A stretch of 64,000 nt of DNA, taken from the NCBI GenBank assembly GCA_023957575.1, contig JAMLGU010000001.1:868001-932000 (forward strand). Direction: 5' to 3'. The notes under the pieces were generated by a model, which was not told the DNA's origin, did no database searches, and saw only the letters and a list, made by a program, of their open reading frames with translations. This stretch comes from Chitinophagaceae bacterium (lineage in GTDB: Bacteria > Bacteroidota > Bacteroidia > Chitinophagales > Chitinophagaceae). Numbering within the stretch: the stretch's first letter is position 1; every line of letters begins with the position of its first letter. This document shows, in pieces, positions 48,274 to 57,642 of this stretch. The position numbers were made by a program, and so were the translations under genes.

Positions 48274-49376
48274 GCCAGTCTGATTTTAAATTTGCTGATG
48301 GCGATAGTCAGAAAAAAGGTGCCCATCATAGAAAGTGCAACCATTTCCTTCCAGATATAATGAATGTCAAGCCCTTTCAACATAATAGATTTTACCCCGG
48401 TATAGTACCATCGTGCAGGTACAATATATGAAAACCATTGAAAGAATTTAGGCATATTTTCGAGCGGGAAAATGAATCCTGAAAAAACGATTGTAGGAAG
48501 CATCATGCCTATCATTGAAAGCAATAAGGCCACTTGTTGCGAATCAGTAATGTTTGAAATCAATAACCCCATTGATAAACTGGTGGCAATAAAAATCATA
48601 CTAAAAAAGAAAAATAGAAGGATGCTCCCCTGCATAGGTACTTTCATTACAAAAACAGCCAGTAATAAAATGAAGTTGAGATTGACAAATGATAAAACAA
48701 GATAAGGTAATGCTTTTGCCAATAATACGCCGATTGGTTTAAATGGAGAAACCAGCAAAGCTTCCATTGTGCCTAATTCTTTTTCGCGCACTACAGCCAC
48801 AGAAGTAAGCGCAGTGCAAACAATCATCAACACAAGCGCCATTACGCCGGGTACAAAATTGATGGAGCCATTTCCTTCTTCGTTGTACAACATTCTGATT
48901 TCAGGAATAATCATCATCATTGGAGAATTTGTAGCATTAATTTCTCTTTGATAATCCATAGTGATGGCAGTGATGTATTGCACCAGCATCTTAGCTACAT
49001 TGGGTTCTGTTCCATCAGTTAAAATCTGTATTTGGGATTTTTTACCTTTGATTAAGTCATTATTGAACTTTGGAGGAATAATGATGGCTGCTTTAATCTG
49101 TCCTTTTTTAAACTCTTTTTCAATTGCGTTATATCCAATTTGCTTCTCGTAAATAGTGAAATAGGTTGAGGCGCGCAATTTATTGATTAATTTTTCAGAA
49201 TCATCATCTTTGGCGTTGTCTATCACAATGATATCAGCGTTCTTTACTTCACTGGTTAGAGCAAATCCGAAAAGAGTGATTTGCATCAATGGGATGCCAA
49301 ACAAAATCAATAACGTTTTTTTATCCCGAAAAACGTGGTAAAATTCTTTTGTTATAAAGGCCAGAAACTGCTTCAT
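48270..49376 (-). CDS. ABC-2 type permease
   Basis: 368 aa, same layout as the next gene: TM at about residues 20-40, extracytoplasmic domain, five C-terminal TMs. The conserved cytoplasmic loop is VAVVREKELGTMEALLVSPF. It belongs to the YbhS/YbhR type of drug or lipid exporters. A 160-bp A/T-rich gap without a visible terminator separates it from the ATPase gene upstream. Confidence 0.92.
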   Translation of the reverse strand: MKQFLAFITKEFYHVFRDKKTLLILFGIPLMQITLFGFALTSEVKNADIIVIDNAKDDDSEKLINKLRASTYFTIYEKQIGYNAIEKEFKKGQIKAAIIIPPKFNNDLIKGKKSQIQILTDGTEPNVAKMLVQYITAITMDYQREINATNSPMMMIIPEIRMLYNEEGNGSINFVPGVMALVLMIVCTALTSVAVVREKELGTMEALLVSPFKPIGVLLAKALPYLVLSFVNLNFILLLAVFVMKVPMQGSILLFFFFSMIFIATSLSMGLLISNITDSQQVALLLSMIGMMLPTIVFSGFIFPLENMPKFFQWFSYIVPARWYYTGVKSIMLKGLDIHYIWKEMVALSMMGTFFLTIAISKFKIRLA

Positions 49377-49536
49377 TATGAATTGAGCGTTGAGAATTGA
49401 GTAATGACGAGACTATATTGACCAGAAGACAATTTATATTTATAAAAAGTATTTTTTGGTGGTTTATGTTTTATTCTTCTATAATAATTTTCATGTTTCA
49501 TGCTTCAAAAGTTTAACAATTTTTTTTTGCATTATT

Positions 49537-50331
49537 TCATTCTTCTCTGGTTGCTTTCCTTGCCAATTTATAAAAGACATCGTTGATACTGTTTTCATTA
49601 TAAATTCGTTTCAGGTTGCCGGGTGTATCCAGCGCTTCGATTTTTCCATCTACCATAATAGTAATGCGATTACAATATTCTGCTTCATCCATGTAGTGAG
49701 TAGTGACAAAAATGGTAATACCTCTTGATGCGGCTTCATAAATCATATCCCAGAACTGCCTGCGGGTAATAGGGTCCACACCGCCGGTTGGCTCATCAAG
49801 AAAAACAATTTTAGGTTCATGAAAAATAGCTACCGAAAAAGCAAGCTTTTGTTTCCAGCCTAATGGCAATGATGCGACTAACTTGTTGGCTTCATTCTGC
49901 AGTCCTAATTGTTCAATCAACAACCTGCTTCTTTCCTTTATTTCTTTTCGTGGCACTCCATACACGCCGCCATAGAAGGTAATATTTTCCAAAGGACTCA
50001 GATTGTCATATAAAGAAAACCTCTGACTCATATAGCCAATATTCTTTTTGATTTTCTCCTGTTTGTGATATACATCAAAACCGGCTACACTTGCTTGTCC
50101 CGAAGTTGGATAGATGAGGCCCGAAAGCATTCGCATGGCAGTTGTTTTCCCTGCACCGTTGGCGCCCAGAAAACCAAAAATTTCGCCTTTGTTAACCTCA
50201 AACGTTATATGGTCAACTGCTACAAAGTCGCCGAATTTTTTTGTAAGATCCTTACAAATAATGACAGGCTCTTTTTCTTCCTTTGAAAGTAAACCATTAT
50301 TATTAGTAATATTTGCTTCTGTAATATTCAT
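49537..50331 (-). CDS. ABC transporter ATPase (second of two)
   Basis: 264 aa. Walker A GANGAGKTT, Walker B KIVFLDEPTGGVD, and H-loop TTHYMDEAEYCN. The signature motif is LPLGWKQK instead of LSGGQ, as in the C-terminal half of YbhF-like proteins. It starts 5 bp after the first ATPase gene; in YbhF the two are one polypeptide, here they are split. Drives export through the two ABC-2 permeases. Confidence 0.92.
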   Translation of the reverse strand: MNITEANITNNNGLLSKEEKEPVIICKDLTKKFGDFVAVDHITFEVNKGEIFGFLGANGAGKTTAMRMLSGLIYPTSGQASVAGFDVYHKQEKIKKNIGYMSQRFSLYDNLSPLENITFYGGVYGVPRKEIKERSRLLIEQLGLQNEANKLVASLPLGWKQKLAFSVAIFHEPKIVFLDEPTGGVDPITRRQFWDMIYEAASRGITIFVTTHYMDEAEYCNRITIMVDGKIEALDTPGNLKRIYNENSINDVFYKLARKATREE

Positions 50332-50336
50332 TCGAA

Positions 50337-51278
50337 TTAATTATTATCCCGGCTATTGTCTGATGTGTTCATGAGTCTGATAAAATTATCTTCAATTCCC
50401 GGTTCTATTATTTTTACTTCAAGGTTCTGATGCGTTGACGAATTCGGAAAAGTTTTTAAAACCTCCAATCCGTCTGCATTTGGATTCTTTATTGTTACAT
50501 GAAGCCACTCTCCGAAAGGGTAACAACTTTCTACCTGATCATAATTTCTTAAATCTTTTAATAACGAATAAATATCATCTGCCTTTGCTCCATAAAGTTT
50601 CATCGGATAAGATTCAATGATTTTCTGAGGTGTGTCTAACCCTAACATTTTCCCTTTTTGGATAAGGGCAATTCTTTCACATTTCATTGCTTCATCCATA
50701 TAAGCAGTGGAAACTAAAATAGTAATTCCCTGTGATTTTAGTTTTTTTAGAATTTCCCAAAATTCAAAGCGGGAAACCACATCCACTCCTGTGGTTGGCT
50801 CGTCTAAAAATAGAATTTTTGGTTTATGAATCAGCGCACAACTGAGCGCCAGTTTTTGTTTCATCCCTCCGGAAAGTTTACCTGCGCGGCGATTGCTAAA
50901 TGGTTTAATCTGTTCATATATATCTTTTATAATATCATAGTTTTTTTCAATACTTTTTCCAAACAGTGTTGCAAAAAATTGAAGATTTTCTTTTACACTC
51001 AGGTCCTGATACAATGAAAATCGGCCAGGCATATAGCCAACTAAGTTTCTTATTTTTTTATAATCTTTTACAACATCATATCCTAAAACTGAGGCATTAC
51101 CTTTGTCTGGCAGCATAAGAGTGCTAAGAATCCTGAAGATAGTAGTTTTGCCGGCTCCGTCGGGGCCTATTAATCCAAACAGTTCACCTTCTTTTACAGA
51201 AAAGCTTACATTGTCCACTGCCAGAACCGAACCTTTGTCGAAGGTCTTTGTGATATTATTTAAGACTAAGCTGTTCAT
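50337..51278 (-). CDS. ABC transporter ATPase (first of two)
   Basis: 313 aa. Walker A GPDGAGKTT, signature LSGGMKQKLALS, Walker B KILFLDEPTTGVD, then a C-terminal extension of about 80 residues typical for ATPases of ABC-2 exporters. It is the N-terminal-half equivalent of YbhF. It lies 40 bp after the membrane-fusion gene. Confidence 0.92.
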   Translation of the reverse strand: MNSLVLNNITKTFDKGSVLAVDNVSFSVKEGELFGLIGPDGAGKTTIFRILSTLMLPDKGNASVLGYDVVKDYKKIRNLVGYMPGRFSLYQDLSVKENLQFFATLFGKSIEKNYDIIKDIYEQIKPFSNRRAGKLSGGMKQKLALSCALIHKPKILFLDEPTTGVDVVSRFEFWEILKKLKSQGITILVSTAYMDEAMKCERIALIQKGKMLGLDTPQKIIESYPMKLYGAKADDIYSLLKDLRNYDQVESCYPFGEWLHVTIKNPNADGLEVLKTFPNSSTHQNLEVKIIEPGIEDNFIRLMNTSDNSRDNN

Positions 51279-51318
51279 TTAAAAATTTCAATTAATTGCA
51301 ATTGTTTCTTACTCCCTT

Positions 51319-52254
51319 CTATTTGAATATGGCTTCGCCATACATGCCAATCTTGAGAAAGCCATCATTTTTTACACGTATTTTTATTGCATACACCAGA
51401 TTCTCCCTTTCTCTTCTTGTCTGAATCGTTTTGGGTGTAAATTCCGATTTGTCAGAAATCCAATTGATGGCGCCCTGATAGTTTTTATAACCTCCTTTGC
51501 CATCGTCAATGCGAACTTTTACCGATTGCCCAAGTTTTATCTGTGGCAATTGATCGCCGGTAATGTATGCTTTAAGCGTTAAGGTATCGATATTGGCAAT
51601 TTTATATAATGGCCTTCCAATGGTTGCCATTTCTCCGACCATTGCATATTTTGTAAGAATTGTACCTGCTACGGGATTAATAATTTGCCCTTTATGAATT
51701 TGATATTGAATGAGTGCCGTTGATTTTTCAAGAGGATTTTTTTCGCTGAGTATGGCACGGTTTTGATTGGCGGCTGTTTCACTGTATGAATTTATTTGCT
51801 GTTTGGTAACTTCTATTTGTTTTTGCGCCTGCACAATTTGTTGGTTCAGGTCATCTAATTGTTTTTGTGGTGCGGCATCAGCATTTACAAGATTTTGTAA
51901 ACGCCTTTTTTCATTATTTAAATAAACTAATTGTTCTTCCTGAACGGCTAATTGTTTTCGGGCTATTTCAATTTGAGGATCGGGTATTACTGTTTTTTGT
52001 TGCAGTGAGGTTATTACGGCACTTGTTTGATCTTTTTGAAGTCTCTGAGCTTCTATATCAATTTGTCCGACACTCTGATTTAAGTCTAACTTTTGACCTT
52101 CTGTTACCTCAAAGGAAAGAATGGCCCCGTTTTGTTGTGCAGAGACAATTACTTCATCTGCTTCAAAATTACCCGCAGCGTCAAAATCTTTTTGGTTGTT
52201 ACATGAGCTAAAAACCACAATTGTCGCCAGAAAGAAAATATACAACTTCTTCAT
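51319..52254 (-). CDS. HlyD-family membrane fusion lipoprotein (YbhG-like)
   Basis: 311 aa. Lipoprotein signal MKKLYIFFLATIVVFSSC with the lipidated Cys at 18. A biotinyl-lipoyl half motif (VIVSAQQNGAILSFEVTEGQ) precedes a long coiled-coil hairpin (about 75-165, rich in Gln/Lys/Leu heptads), then a second lipoyl half and a beta-barrel. It bridges the inner-membrane ABC complex and the TolC channel encoded upstream. Confidence 0.92.
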   Translation of the reverse strand: MKKLYIFFLATIVVFSSCNNQKDFDAAGNFEADEVIVSAQQNGAILSFEVTEGQKLDLNQSVGQIDIEAQRLQKDQTSAVITSLQQKTVIPDPQIEIARKQLAVQEEQLVYLNNEKRRLQNLVNADAAPQKQLDDLNQQIVQAQKQIEVTKQQINSYSETAANQNRAILSEKNPLEKSTALIQYQIHKGQIINPVAGTILTKYAMVGEMATIGRPLYKIANIDTLTLKAYITGDQLPQIKLGQSVKVRIDDGKGGYKNYQGAINWISDKSEFTPKTIQTRRERENLVYAIKIRVKNDGFLKIGMYGEAIFK

Positions 52255-52271
52255 GTTTTCTGTTTTTATGT

Positions 52272-53549
52272 TTAATTTCCCGAAAGGTTTAATATTTTGT
52301 ACTGAGCCTTTAATAGTTGCAACCTGTGCAATTCCTTTGTTGCTCTGGCAAGTGACTCGGCGTTTAATTTCACAATAAAATCTGTTGTTGTAATAACGCC
52401 ATTATCTAATTGAACTTTTGCCGATTCCATCACCGAACTTCGAAGCGCAATGATTTCATCATCCCGTTTCATTAACTGCTGATATTTGTACACTTCACTG
52501 TTTTCTTTATCTATAGCCATTTTTGTATTAAACTGAAATGTTTCTTTTTCTACATCCAGCATTTTGTCATTCATGTTCAGAGATTTCAGTGTGTTGGGTA
52601 AAGAGAACAAGGTATTCATTGACCACTTTAATCTTAAACCAGCCATCCAATAAGTGCCAAAATCGTTAGAAAGCATATTGAGTGTAGGCCTGCCATAACC
52701 ACCCATAGCAAAAGCGCTGACTGTAGGTAATAAATCTGATGCTGCCTGTTTTTTCTGAATGAGGATATTTTGCTTTTGTAAATCAAGCATTTTTATTTCT
52801 GGACGATTTATTGTAAGATTGTTGGTTAATCGGGTTACCGGTTCTTCAAACTTTGTGGTTGCTGTGAAAGTTTGACCCGTGAGTTGATTAAGCATTTCGA
52901 TGATAGCCTGTCTGTTTGTCCGGGTTTCAAACTCCAGCATGTCTGCATTAATCATTTCGGCCTTTAGCTCGTTTACAGAACTTTTAAAGGTAGTGCCATT
53001 TGCAAGTGCTGCAATTGCTTTATCCAGAGTGTTTTGTAAATTTTGCCTGTGTATTGCCTGTTGTTTCAGTTGAGCATCAAACATTAAAACAGCAAAATAC
53101 AAATCCATAACCTGCTGTCTGACAGAATGCATACTGATTTCTAATTGTTGTAGCTGCATTTTCTCATGCGATTGGAGCATATTAATCTGGCTGGTGCGAA
53201 AGCCTCCGTCAAAAATAGTCTGAATCAATTCGCCCTGCAATTTATATTGATCCTTACTCATTGTGGGTACTGTAATGTTTGGAGCAAACTCAGGAATTTG
53301 AGTAACTTCAGATTGATAGGAACCCTGACCATTGACATTTAATTGAGGGAAATAGGCCCTATTGGCATTAATATTCAAATATTTGGTACTCGACTTGATG
53401 TGTTCTTGATTTTTTATTAAGGGATAATTCTTCCTGCTCCAGTTGTGGCATTGTTCTAATGTTACGGATTGGCTTCTTAGTATTCCCGGTGCAATGGATA
53501 ATAATGCCAAAAGTGGTGTGAATCTTAATATGTAATAAAATTTGTTCAT
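52272..53549 (-). CDS. TolC-like outer-membrane efflux protein
   Basis: 425 aa with signal peptide (MNKFYYILRFTPLLALLSIA). Long alternating helices and two internally similar halves are typical of the outer-membrane efflux (OEP) family. It forms the exit duct of the tripartite pump. The gene lies 17 bp from tetR and 17 bp from the membrane fusion gene, within the operon. Confidence 0.9.
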   Translation of the reverse strand: MNKFYYILRFTPLLALLSIAPGILRSQSVTLEQCHNWSRKNYPLIKNQEHIKSSTKYLNINANRAYFPQLNVNGQGSYQSEVTQIPEFAPNITVPTMSKDQYKLQGELIQTIFDGGFRTSQINMLQSHEKMQLQQLEISMHSVRQQVMDLYFAVLMFDAQLKQQAIHRQNLQNTLDKAIAALANGTTFKSSVNELKAEMINADMLEFETRTNRQAIIEMLNQLTGQTFTATTKFEEPVTRLTNNLTINRPEIKMLDLQKQNILIQKKQAASDLLPTVSAFAMGGYGRPTLNMLSNDFGTYWMAGLRLKWSMNTLFSLPNTLKSLNMNDKMLDVEKETFQFNTKMAIDKENSEVYKYQQLMKRDDEIIALRSSVMESAKVQLDNGVITTTDFIVKLNAESLARATKELHRLQLLKAQYKILNLSGN

Positions 53550-53566
53550 TTTAAGTAATGTGAGTT

Positions 53567-54184
53567 TTATTTTACTTTAATCATTGCATCCATCCATTTC
53601 GGAATCATCTCTATTCGTTCCTTCATCAGGTTTTCGAAGTCTTTTGATAAAATATCTGAAAGGTGTGAAATAGCCGGCTTCATGATAAACGGAAAGACGC
53701 AAAGCGCCATTATGTTCAGAAAAAACTGCTCAAACTTTGCTTTGGGGTTTAACCTTTTCAATTGGGCCACCAAAGGTGAGTGTTGAATTTGTTCGGCGCC
53801 ATAAATCATTTTTGTAAAATGTTCCGGATTGGTATGAATAGCGTTTAATACAAATAAGGGCAGTTCGGGATTTTCCAAAAGCAGATTAATGTAGTCCTTT
53901 GATATGCGTTTAATCTTTTCGTCAGGTGTCTGATCTTCTGATAATATAAAAGGGATAAAAGTTCTGAAGAAGGTACTCAGCTTTTCCGCCATGATTATAT
54001 CAAACAAATTCTTCTTGCTGCGATAATAATAATTGATCAGTGCAAGATTAAGTCCTGCCTCTTCAGCAATGTCGCGGGTGCGCGTAGCTGCAAATCCTTT
54101 TTTCTGAAAAACGATAGCTGCCGCATCTTTTATTTTCAGTTCTGTGGATAAATCTTCCTTTTCCAAATTCTTTGCTTTTCCCAT
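53567..54184 (-). CDS. TetR-family regulator of the efflux operon
   Basis: 205 aa. The N-terminal helix-turn-helix is GFAATRTRDIAEEAGLNLAL and INYYYRSKKNLFD; the C-terminal helical domain would bind the inducer. It is the first gene of the seven-gene leftward operon, so it probably represses its own transcription together with the pump. Two small palindromes lie in and behind its predicted promoter. Confidence 0.93.
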   Translation of the reverse strand: MGKAKNLEKEDLSTELKIKDAAAIVFQKKGFAATRTRDIAEEAGLNLALINYYYRSKKNLFDIIMAEKLSTFFRTFIPFILSEDQTPDEKIKRISKDYINLLLENPELPLFVLNAIHTNPEHFTKMIYGAEQIQHSPLVAQLKRLNPKAKFEQFFLNIMALCVFPFIMKPAISHLSDILSKDFENLMKERIEMIPKWMDAMIKVK

Positions 54185-54191
54185 TTGAAAG

Positions 54192-54254
54192 CAAAGTTGG
54201 ATTAGATAAATGATTTAAACAAATAATTAAAAAAAATAATTAATCAAATGATTA
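54192..54254 (-). promoter_or_regulatory. tetR/efflux operon promoter with candidate operators
   Basis: Minus strand: TTG (54220-54222), 20 bp, CAACTTTG (54192-54199, one mismatch to TAnnTTTG). The palindrome TAAATGATTTA (54207-54217) sits between the two boxes, where a repressor would block polymerase. A second dyad, TAATCA-AA-TGATTA, lies at 54241-54254. The whole stretch is A/T-rich, so chance palindromes are possible. Confidence 0.4.
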
Positions 54255-54269
54255 AAATCATATAGTCTG

Positions 54270-55121
54270 TTAAAAGGGCACCAGTATTTCTCTGACACTC
54301 TGAATGTAATGCCCTCCGAAAAGTAGCGCATGAACCAATAATGGATATAATTGGGTAAAAGGGAGCCTCGACTGCCAGCCTTTCTCCAAAGGATAGAAAT
54401 CATTATACGAATCATAAAAGGTAGTGGAGAACCCGCCAAAAAGTTTGCTCATGCCAATGTCCATTTCTCTGTGGCCATAATAAACTGCAGGGTCATAAAT
54501 GGAGGCATAACCTTCTTTGGTAATCATATAATTTCCACTCCATAAATCGCCATGCAGTAAAGACGGGGGGTCTGAAGGGAAAATCTTGTTTAATTGTTTG
54601 CAGAAATTTTCGGCCCGTTGTAAATCTTTGGCCGAAATATCATTTCGGTCATAAAGCAATTTTACTAATCTCAGGATTCTATAGTTCGTATAAAATTCGA
54701 CCCAATTATTAGTTGGAGTATTGATTTGTTGCAAACTGCCAATGTAGTTATCCTGCTCAAATCCAAAATAGGGTTGGCGAATCTGGTGCAATTCGGCTAT
54801 TGATGCTCCAAAATTTTGTGCAAAGTCTTTTGCCGGCGCTCCTTTTTCAATCCATTCGAGCATTAAATACTGTTGATTTTTATATATACCATAGTTTATC
54901 ACTTCGGGTACTTTCAGCCTACACGATTTTTGGAGTGTGGATAAACCTTTGGCTTCTTTTTCAAACATTTCGGGATAGCGGTTGCAATCATTAACCTTTA
55001 AAAAATAATATTGCCCATCTTCCGTTTCCAATTTAAAAGCATCATTGATATCGCCGCCCGAGACCATTGAGATACTTTTAATTTTCAGGCCAGATATTTC
55101 AGAAAAATCTTGCGGTAGCAT
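54270..55121 (-). CDS. Fructosamine/ketosamine-3-kinase family protein
   Basis: 283 aa from ATG 55121 (a longer frame to 55178 would start in the terminator side of the gap). APH-like kinase fold: GGDINDAFKLETEDGQYYFLK at the N-terminus with the ATP-contacting Lys, the catalytic loop LLHGDLWSGNYM, and the metal-binding IYDPAVYYGHREMDIGMSK. Family members phosphorylate glycated amines as a protein-repair step. It follows a terminator that closes rpoD transcription, so it must have its own promoter. Confidence 0.9.
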   Translation of the reverse strand: MLPQDFSEISGLKIKSISMVSGGDINDAFKLETEDGQYYFLKVNDCNRYPEMFEKEAKGLSTLQKSCRLKVPEVINYGIYKNQQYLMLEWIEKGAPAKDFAQNFGASIAELHQIRQPYFGFEQDNYIGSLQQINTPTNNWVEFYTNYRILRLVKLLYDRNDISAKDLQRAENFCKQLNKIFPSDPPSLLHGDLWSGNYMITKEGYASIYDPAVYYGHREMDIGMSKLFGGFSTTFYDSYNDFYPLEKGWQSRLPFTQLYPLLVHALLFGGHYIQSVREILVPF

Positions 55122-55187
55122 TTGTAAAAATGTTTTATAAAGCCAATGTATAAAAATTTCTTCATGAATAAAAATCAACAGAAATAA

Positions 55188-55218
55188 AAAATGCAGGTCT
55201 GTTTAAAACCTGCATTTT
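55188..55218. terminator. Terminator downstream of the primary sigma factor gene
   Basis: AAAATGCAGGT and ACCTGCATTTT form a perfect 11-bp stem with a 9-nt loop. A/T flanks on both sides allow use in both directions; on the minus strand it ends the sigma factor transcript. Confidence 0.9.
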
Positions 55219-55239
55219 AATATATTTTAAGGAAATTAT

Positions 55240-56097
55240 TTATCCCAGATATGATTTCAGGGCGCTACTGTACCTTGCTTTTTGCAAGCGTTTGATGGCT
55301 CTTTCTTTAATTTGACGGATACGCTCTTTAGTCAAGTCGTATTTCTGGCCAATTTGTTCAATGGTTACACCATTTTCGCCATCCAGGCCGAAATAGGCAT
55401 TCACGATTTCTGCTTCACGCGGAGAAAGAGATTTAAGCACCCTGCGAATTTCATTTCTCAATGAATCCTTCATCACATCGTCATCGGTATCGGAACTGCC
55501 TTCCAAAAGATCTCCCATCGCCACGTCTTCCGCTTCGTGCACGGGTGCATCTAATGAAGTGTGGCGGGTATTGCTCTGAAAGATATTGTTGATTTCAGTT
55601 TCGCTCATTTCGAGCAATTCCGAAAGCTCTTCGGTAGAAGGCTCTCTTTCATGCTCCTGTTCGAAAGCCATGTATGCCTTGTTTGCTTTATTGTAGGTCC
55701 CAATTTTGTTTTGAGGCAATCTCACTAATCTGCCCTGTTCTGCCAAGGCCTGAAGGATAGACTGGCGAATCCACCAAACGGCATAAGAAATAAACTTGAA
55801 CCCCTTGGTTTCATCAAAACGTTGGGCAGCTTTTATCAACCCTAAGTTTCCTTCATTAATCAAGTCGCTTAATGAAAGACCCTGATGCTGATATTGTTTT
55901 GCCACAGAAACCACAAAGCGGAGGTTGGCCTGAACCAGTTTATCCAAAGCTCTCTGATCGCCCATTTTTATTTTTTGGGCAAGAGTAGTCTCTTCCTCTG
56001 GTGTGATCATCGAGATTTTTGAAATTTCCTGTAAGTACTTTTCAACCGCTTGCGAATCACGGTTGGTAATCTGTGTAGCAATTTTTAGCTGACGCAT
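55240..56097 (-). CDS. rpoD: Primary RNA polymerase sigma factor (sigma-70 type, Bacteroidota short form)
   Basis: 285 aa with regions 1.2, 2, 3 and 4, but no region 1.1 and no non-conserved insert. Region 2: NLRFVVSVAKQYQ, SDLINEGNLGLIKAAQRFD and ISYAVWWIRQSI. Region 4: EQIGQKYDLTKERIRQIKER. This short form is the main sigma factor in Bacteroidota and reads the TTG/TAnnTTTG promoters marked in this window. Its own promoter is the best match to that consensus seen here, with an inverted repeat over the predicted start site. Confidence 0.95.
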   Translation of the reverse strand: MRQLKIATQITNRDSQAVEKYLQEISKISMITPEEETTLAQKIKMGDQRALDKLVQANLRFVVSVAKQYQHQGLSLSDLINEGNLGLIKAAQRFDETKGFKFISYAVWWIRQSILQALAEQGRLVRLPQNKIGTYNKANKAYMAFEQEHEREPSTEELSELLEMSETEINNIFQSNTRHTSLDAPVHEAEDVAMGDLLEGSSDTDDDVMKDSLRNEIRRVLKSLSPREAEIVNAYFGLDGENGVTIEQIGQKYDLTKERIRQIKERAIKRLQKARYSSALKSYLG

Positions 56098-56144
56098 ATT
56101 CTATTTAATATTAAAACAAACTTTGTTTCTGTTAGGGTACACCA

Positions 56145-56171
56145 TCTCAAAATTTTTAGGTAATTTTGAGA
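56145..56171. promoter_or_regulatory. 10-bp inverted repeat at the rpoD transcription start
   Basis: TCTCAAAATT (56145-56154) and AATTTTGAGA (56162-56171) are perfect complements with a 7-nt spacer. It covers the predicted +1 (about 56170) and the first bases of the leader, so it could act as an operator or as a 5'-end RNA hairpin. Confidence 0.5.
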
Positions 56172-56176
56172 ACGTG

Positions 56177-56206
56177 CAAAGATACGACAGAAATTGTAAA
56201 TACCAA
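56177..56206 (-). promoter_or_regulatory. rpoD promoter (-33/-7)
   Basis: Minus strand: TTG (56204-56206), exactly 19 bp, TATCTTTG (56177-56184). Full match to the Bacteroidota consensus; leader of about 70 nt. Confidence 0.8.
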
Positions 56207-56254
56207 TTAATTGTAGTTACTTAGTTCAAACAACAATTTTGACAAAAAGGTTGT

Positions 56255-57538
56255 CTATGTACCTGCTATTTTTGCAGGTTTGTAATTTTTTCGTAAAATA
56301 ATAATCAACACTACGCCCAAAACGATTAATCCAAACGATATTAATTCGGCTTGGGTAATATGCATTCCCAGAAAATTCATCTTTACATTCACCCTTATTT
56401 TTTCAATAAAAAACCTCTCTACCCCATTGAATATCAGGTAAATACCAAACAGTACGCCGGGTATATTGATTCTTTTTCTTATTGCCCAGAGTATTCCAAA
56501 AAGAATCAGGCAAAAAATGATTTCGTAAAGCGAAGTAGGGAAAACCGGTATAGGCAGATGATTGCAATACTGACCGGTGCAATCGGCCAATTTTACTCCG
56601 GTTTCGTTAACATTATGTGGAAAATCATAAGCAAAAAACCAGTCGGGCAAAAAATTCAGCCAGGATGGTTTGGGAACAAATGCATGAGTTGAGTCATGAT
56701 TTGCAAAAAATGGCGCATTATTGGTCAGCGCCTCCTGAAAATCGACCATAGTTGCTCTTGAAATTCCTCCTGTGGGTGAAGTTTTAAAAGCTGCATTATA
56801 TATTCCCCAATCTCCATCGCCCGATACCTGGCAACCAATACGACCAACCCCGTAAGCCATCATCATTATCGGACCCAATACATCGGTAAAATGTAAAAAA
56901 TTTATCTGATGCTTTCTGGTGTACCACCAAAGAGCAAGGCCTGCACAAATCAGCCCGCCGTAAAAAGTGAGGCCGGATGCTGAAAAAATGGAGGAAGGGT
57001 CTTTAACAAAAGAATCCCAGTTCTCAAAGGTGTCAAACAATTTGGCGCCCGCCAGGCCTGAAATTGCAGCAATTGTGGTTATTTCGCCAACTCTGTCGTG
57101 AGGCCAGATTCTAACCGTTCTTGTTTCAGGCTTTGCAAGTTTTTCCTTATTTTTTTCGTACCAGCGCATTCCGCCAAACAGAATACCCAGCAACAAACCG
57201 CCTAAAACACTCCCTTTTGATGAAAAAATGTAATCCTGTGGGTTTACTCCTGCAGAATTATCAGAAAAAAACAATCCCAATATTTTGTAACCCAAAATAA
57301 ATCCAATTAAAAAATTAGAAATTAATTCTCCGGCTGAAGCCGGTTTTCCTACTGTTATTTTCTCTTCAATTGGTTTAAAAATTCCTTCTTTCCCTTTACG
57401 CTTCAGCTCATAAGTCAATAAAAAGGCACTTAAAATAAAGGAAATAGCCACAAAAAAACCAAAGGAATTAATGAAGTGCAGAAAATTCCATTCTACTCCA
57501 AAAAAATCTTTAAAAACATAGTATAGATTGGGATACAT
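56255..57538 (-). CDS. lgt: Prolipoprotein diacylglyceryl transferase
   Basis: 427-aa polytopic enzyme that transfers diacylglycerol from phosphatidylglycerol to the lipobox Cys of prolipoproteins. The family signature is GVGRIGCQVSGDGDWG, and conserved blocks include GLTFYGGLICAG and NGVERFFIEKIR. It is well above the usual 260-300 aa: a charged insert of about 70 residues (EKNKEKLAKPETRTVRIW region) and a lumenal segment with HFANHD-like residues enlarge it, as in other Bacteroidota Lgt. It serves lipoproteins such as the efflux fusion protein in this window. Confidence 0.93.
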   Translation of the reverse strand: MYPNLYYVFKDFFGVEWNFLHFINSFGFFVAISFILSAFLLTYELKRKGKEGIFKPIEEKITVGKPASAGELISNFLIGFILGYKILGLFFSDNSAGVNPQDYIFSSKGSVLGGLLLGILFGGMRWYEKNKEKLAKPETRTVRIWPHDRVGEITTIAAISGLAGAKLFDTFENWDSFVKDPSSIFSASGLTFYGGLICAGLALWWYTRKHQINFLHFTDVLGPIMMMAYGVGRIGCQVSGDGDWGIYNAAFKTSPTGGISRATMVDFQEALTNNAPFFANHDSTHAFVPKPSWLNFLPDWFFAYDFPHNVNETGVKLADCTGQYCNHLPIPVFPTSLYEIIFCLILFGILWAIRKRINIPGVLFGIYLIFNGVERFFIEKIRVNVKMNFLGMHITQAELISFGLIVLGVVLIIILRKNYKPAKIAGT

Positions 57539-57642
57539 TCTTTTGCGAAGTTAAATTTTGGCAATATTAAAAAAAAGAAATGAGTAAATTGCTAATTAAA
57601 AGATAATTAGTGATTTACTCATTTATAATAATATACATTAAA

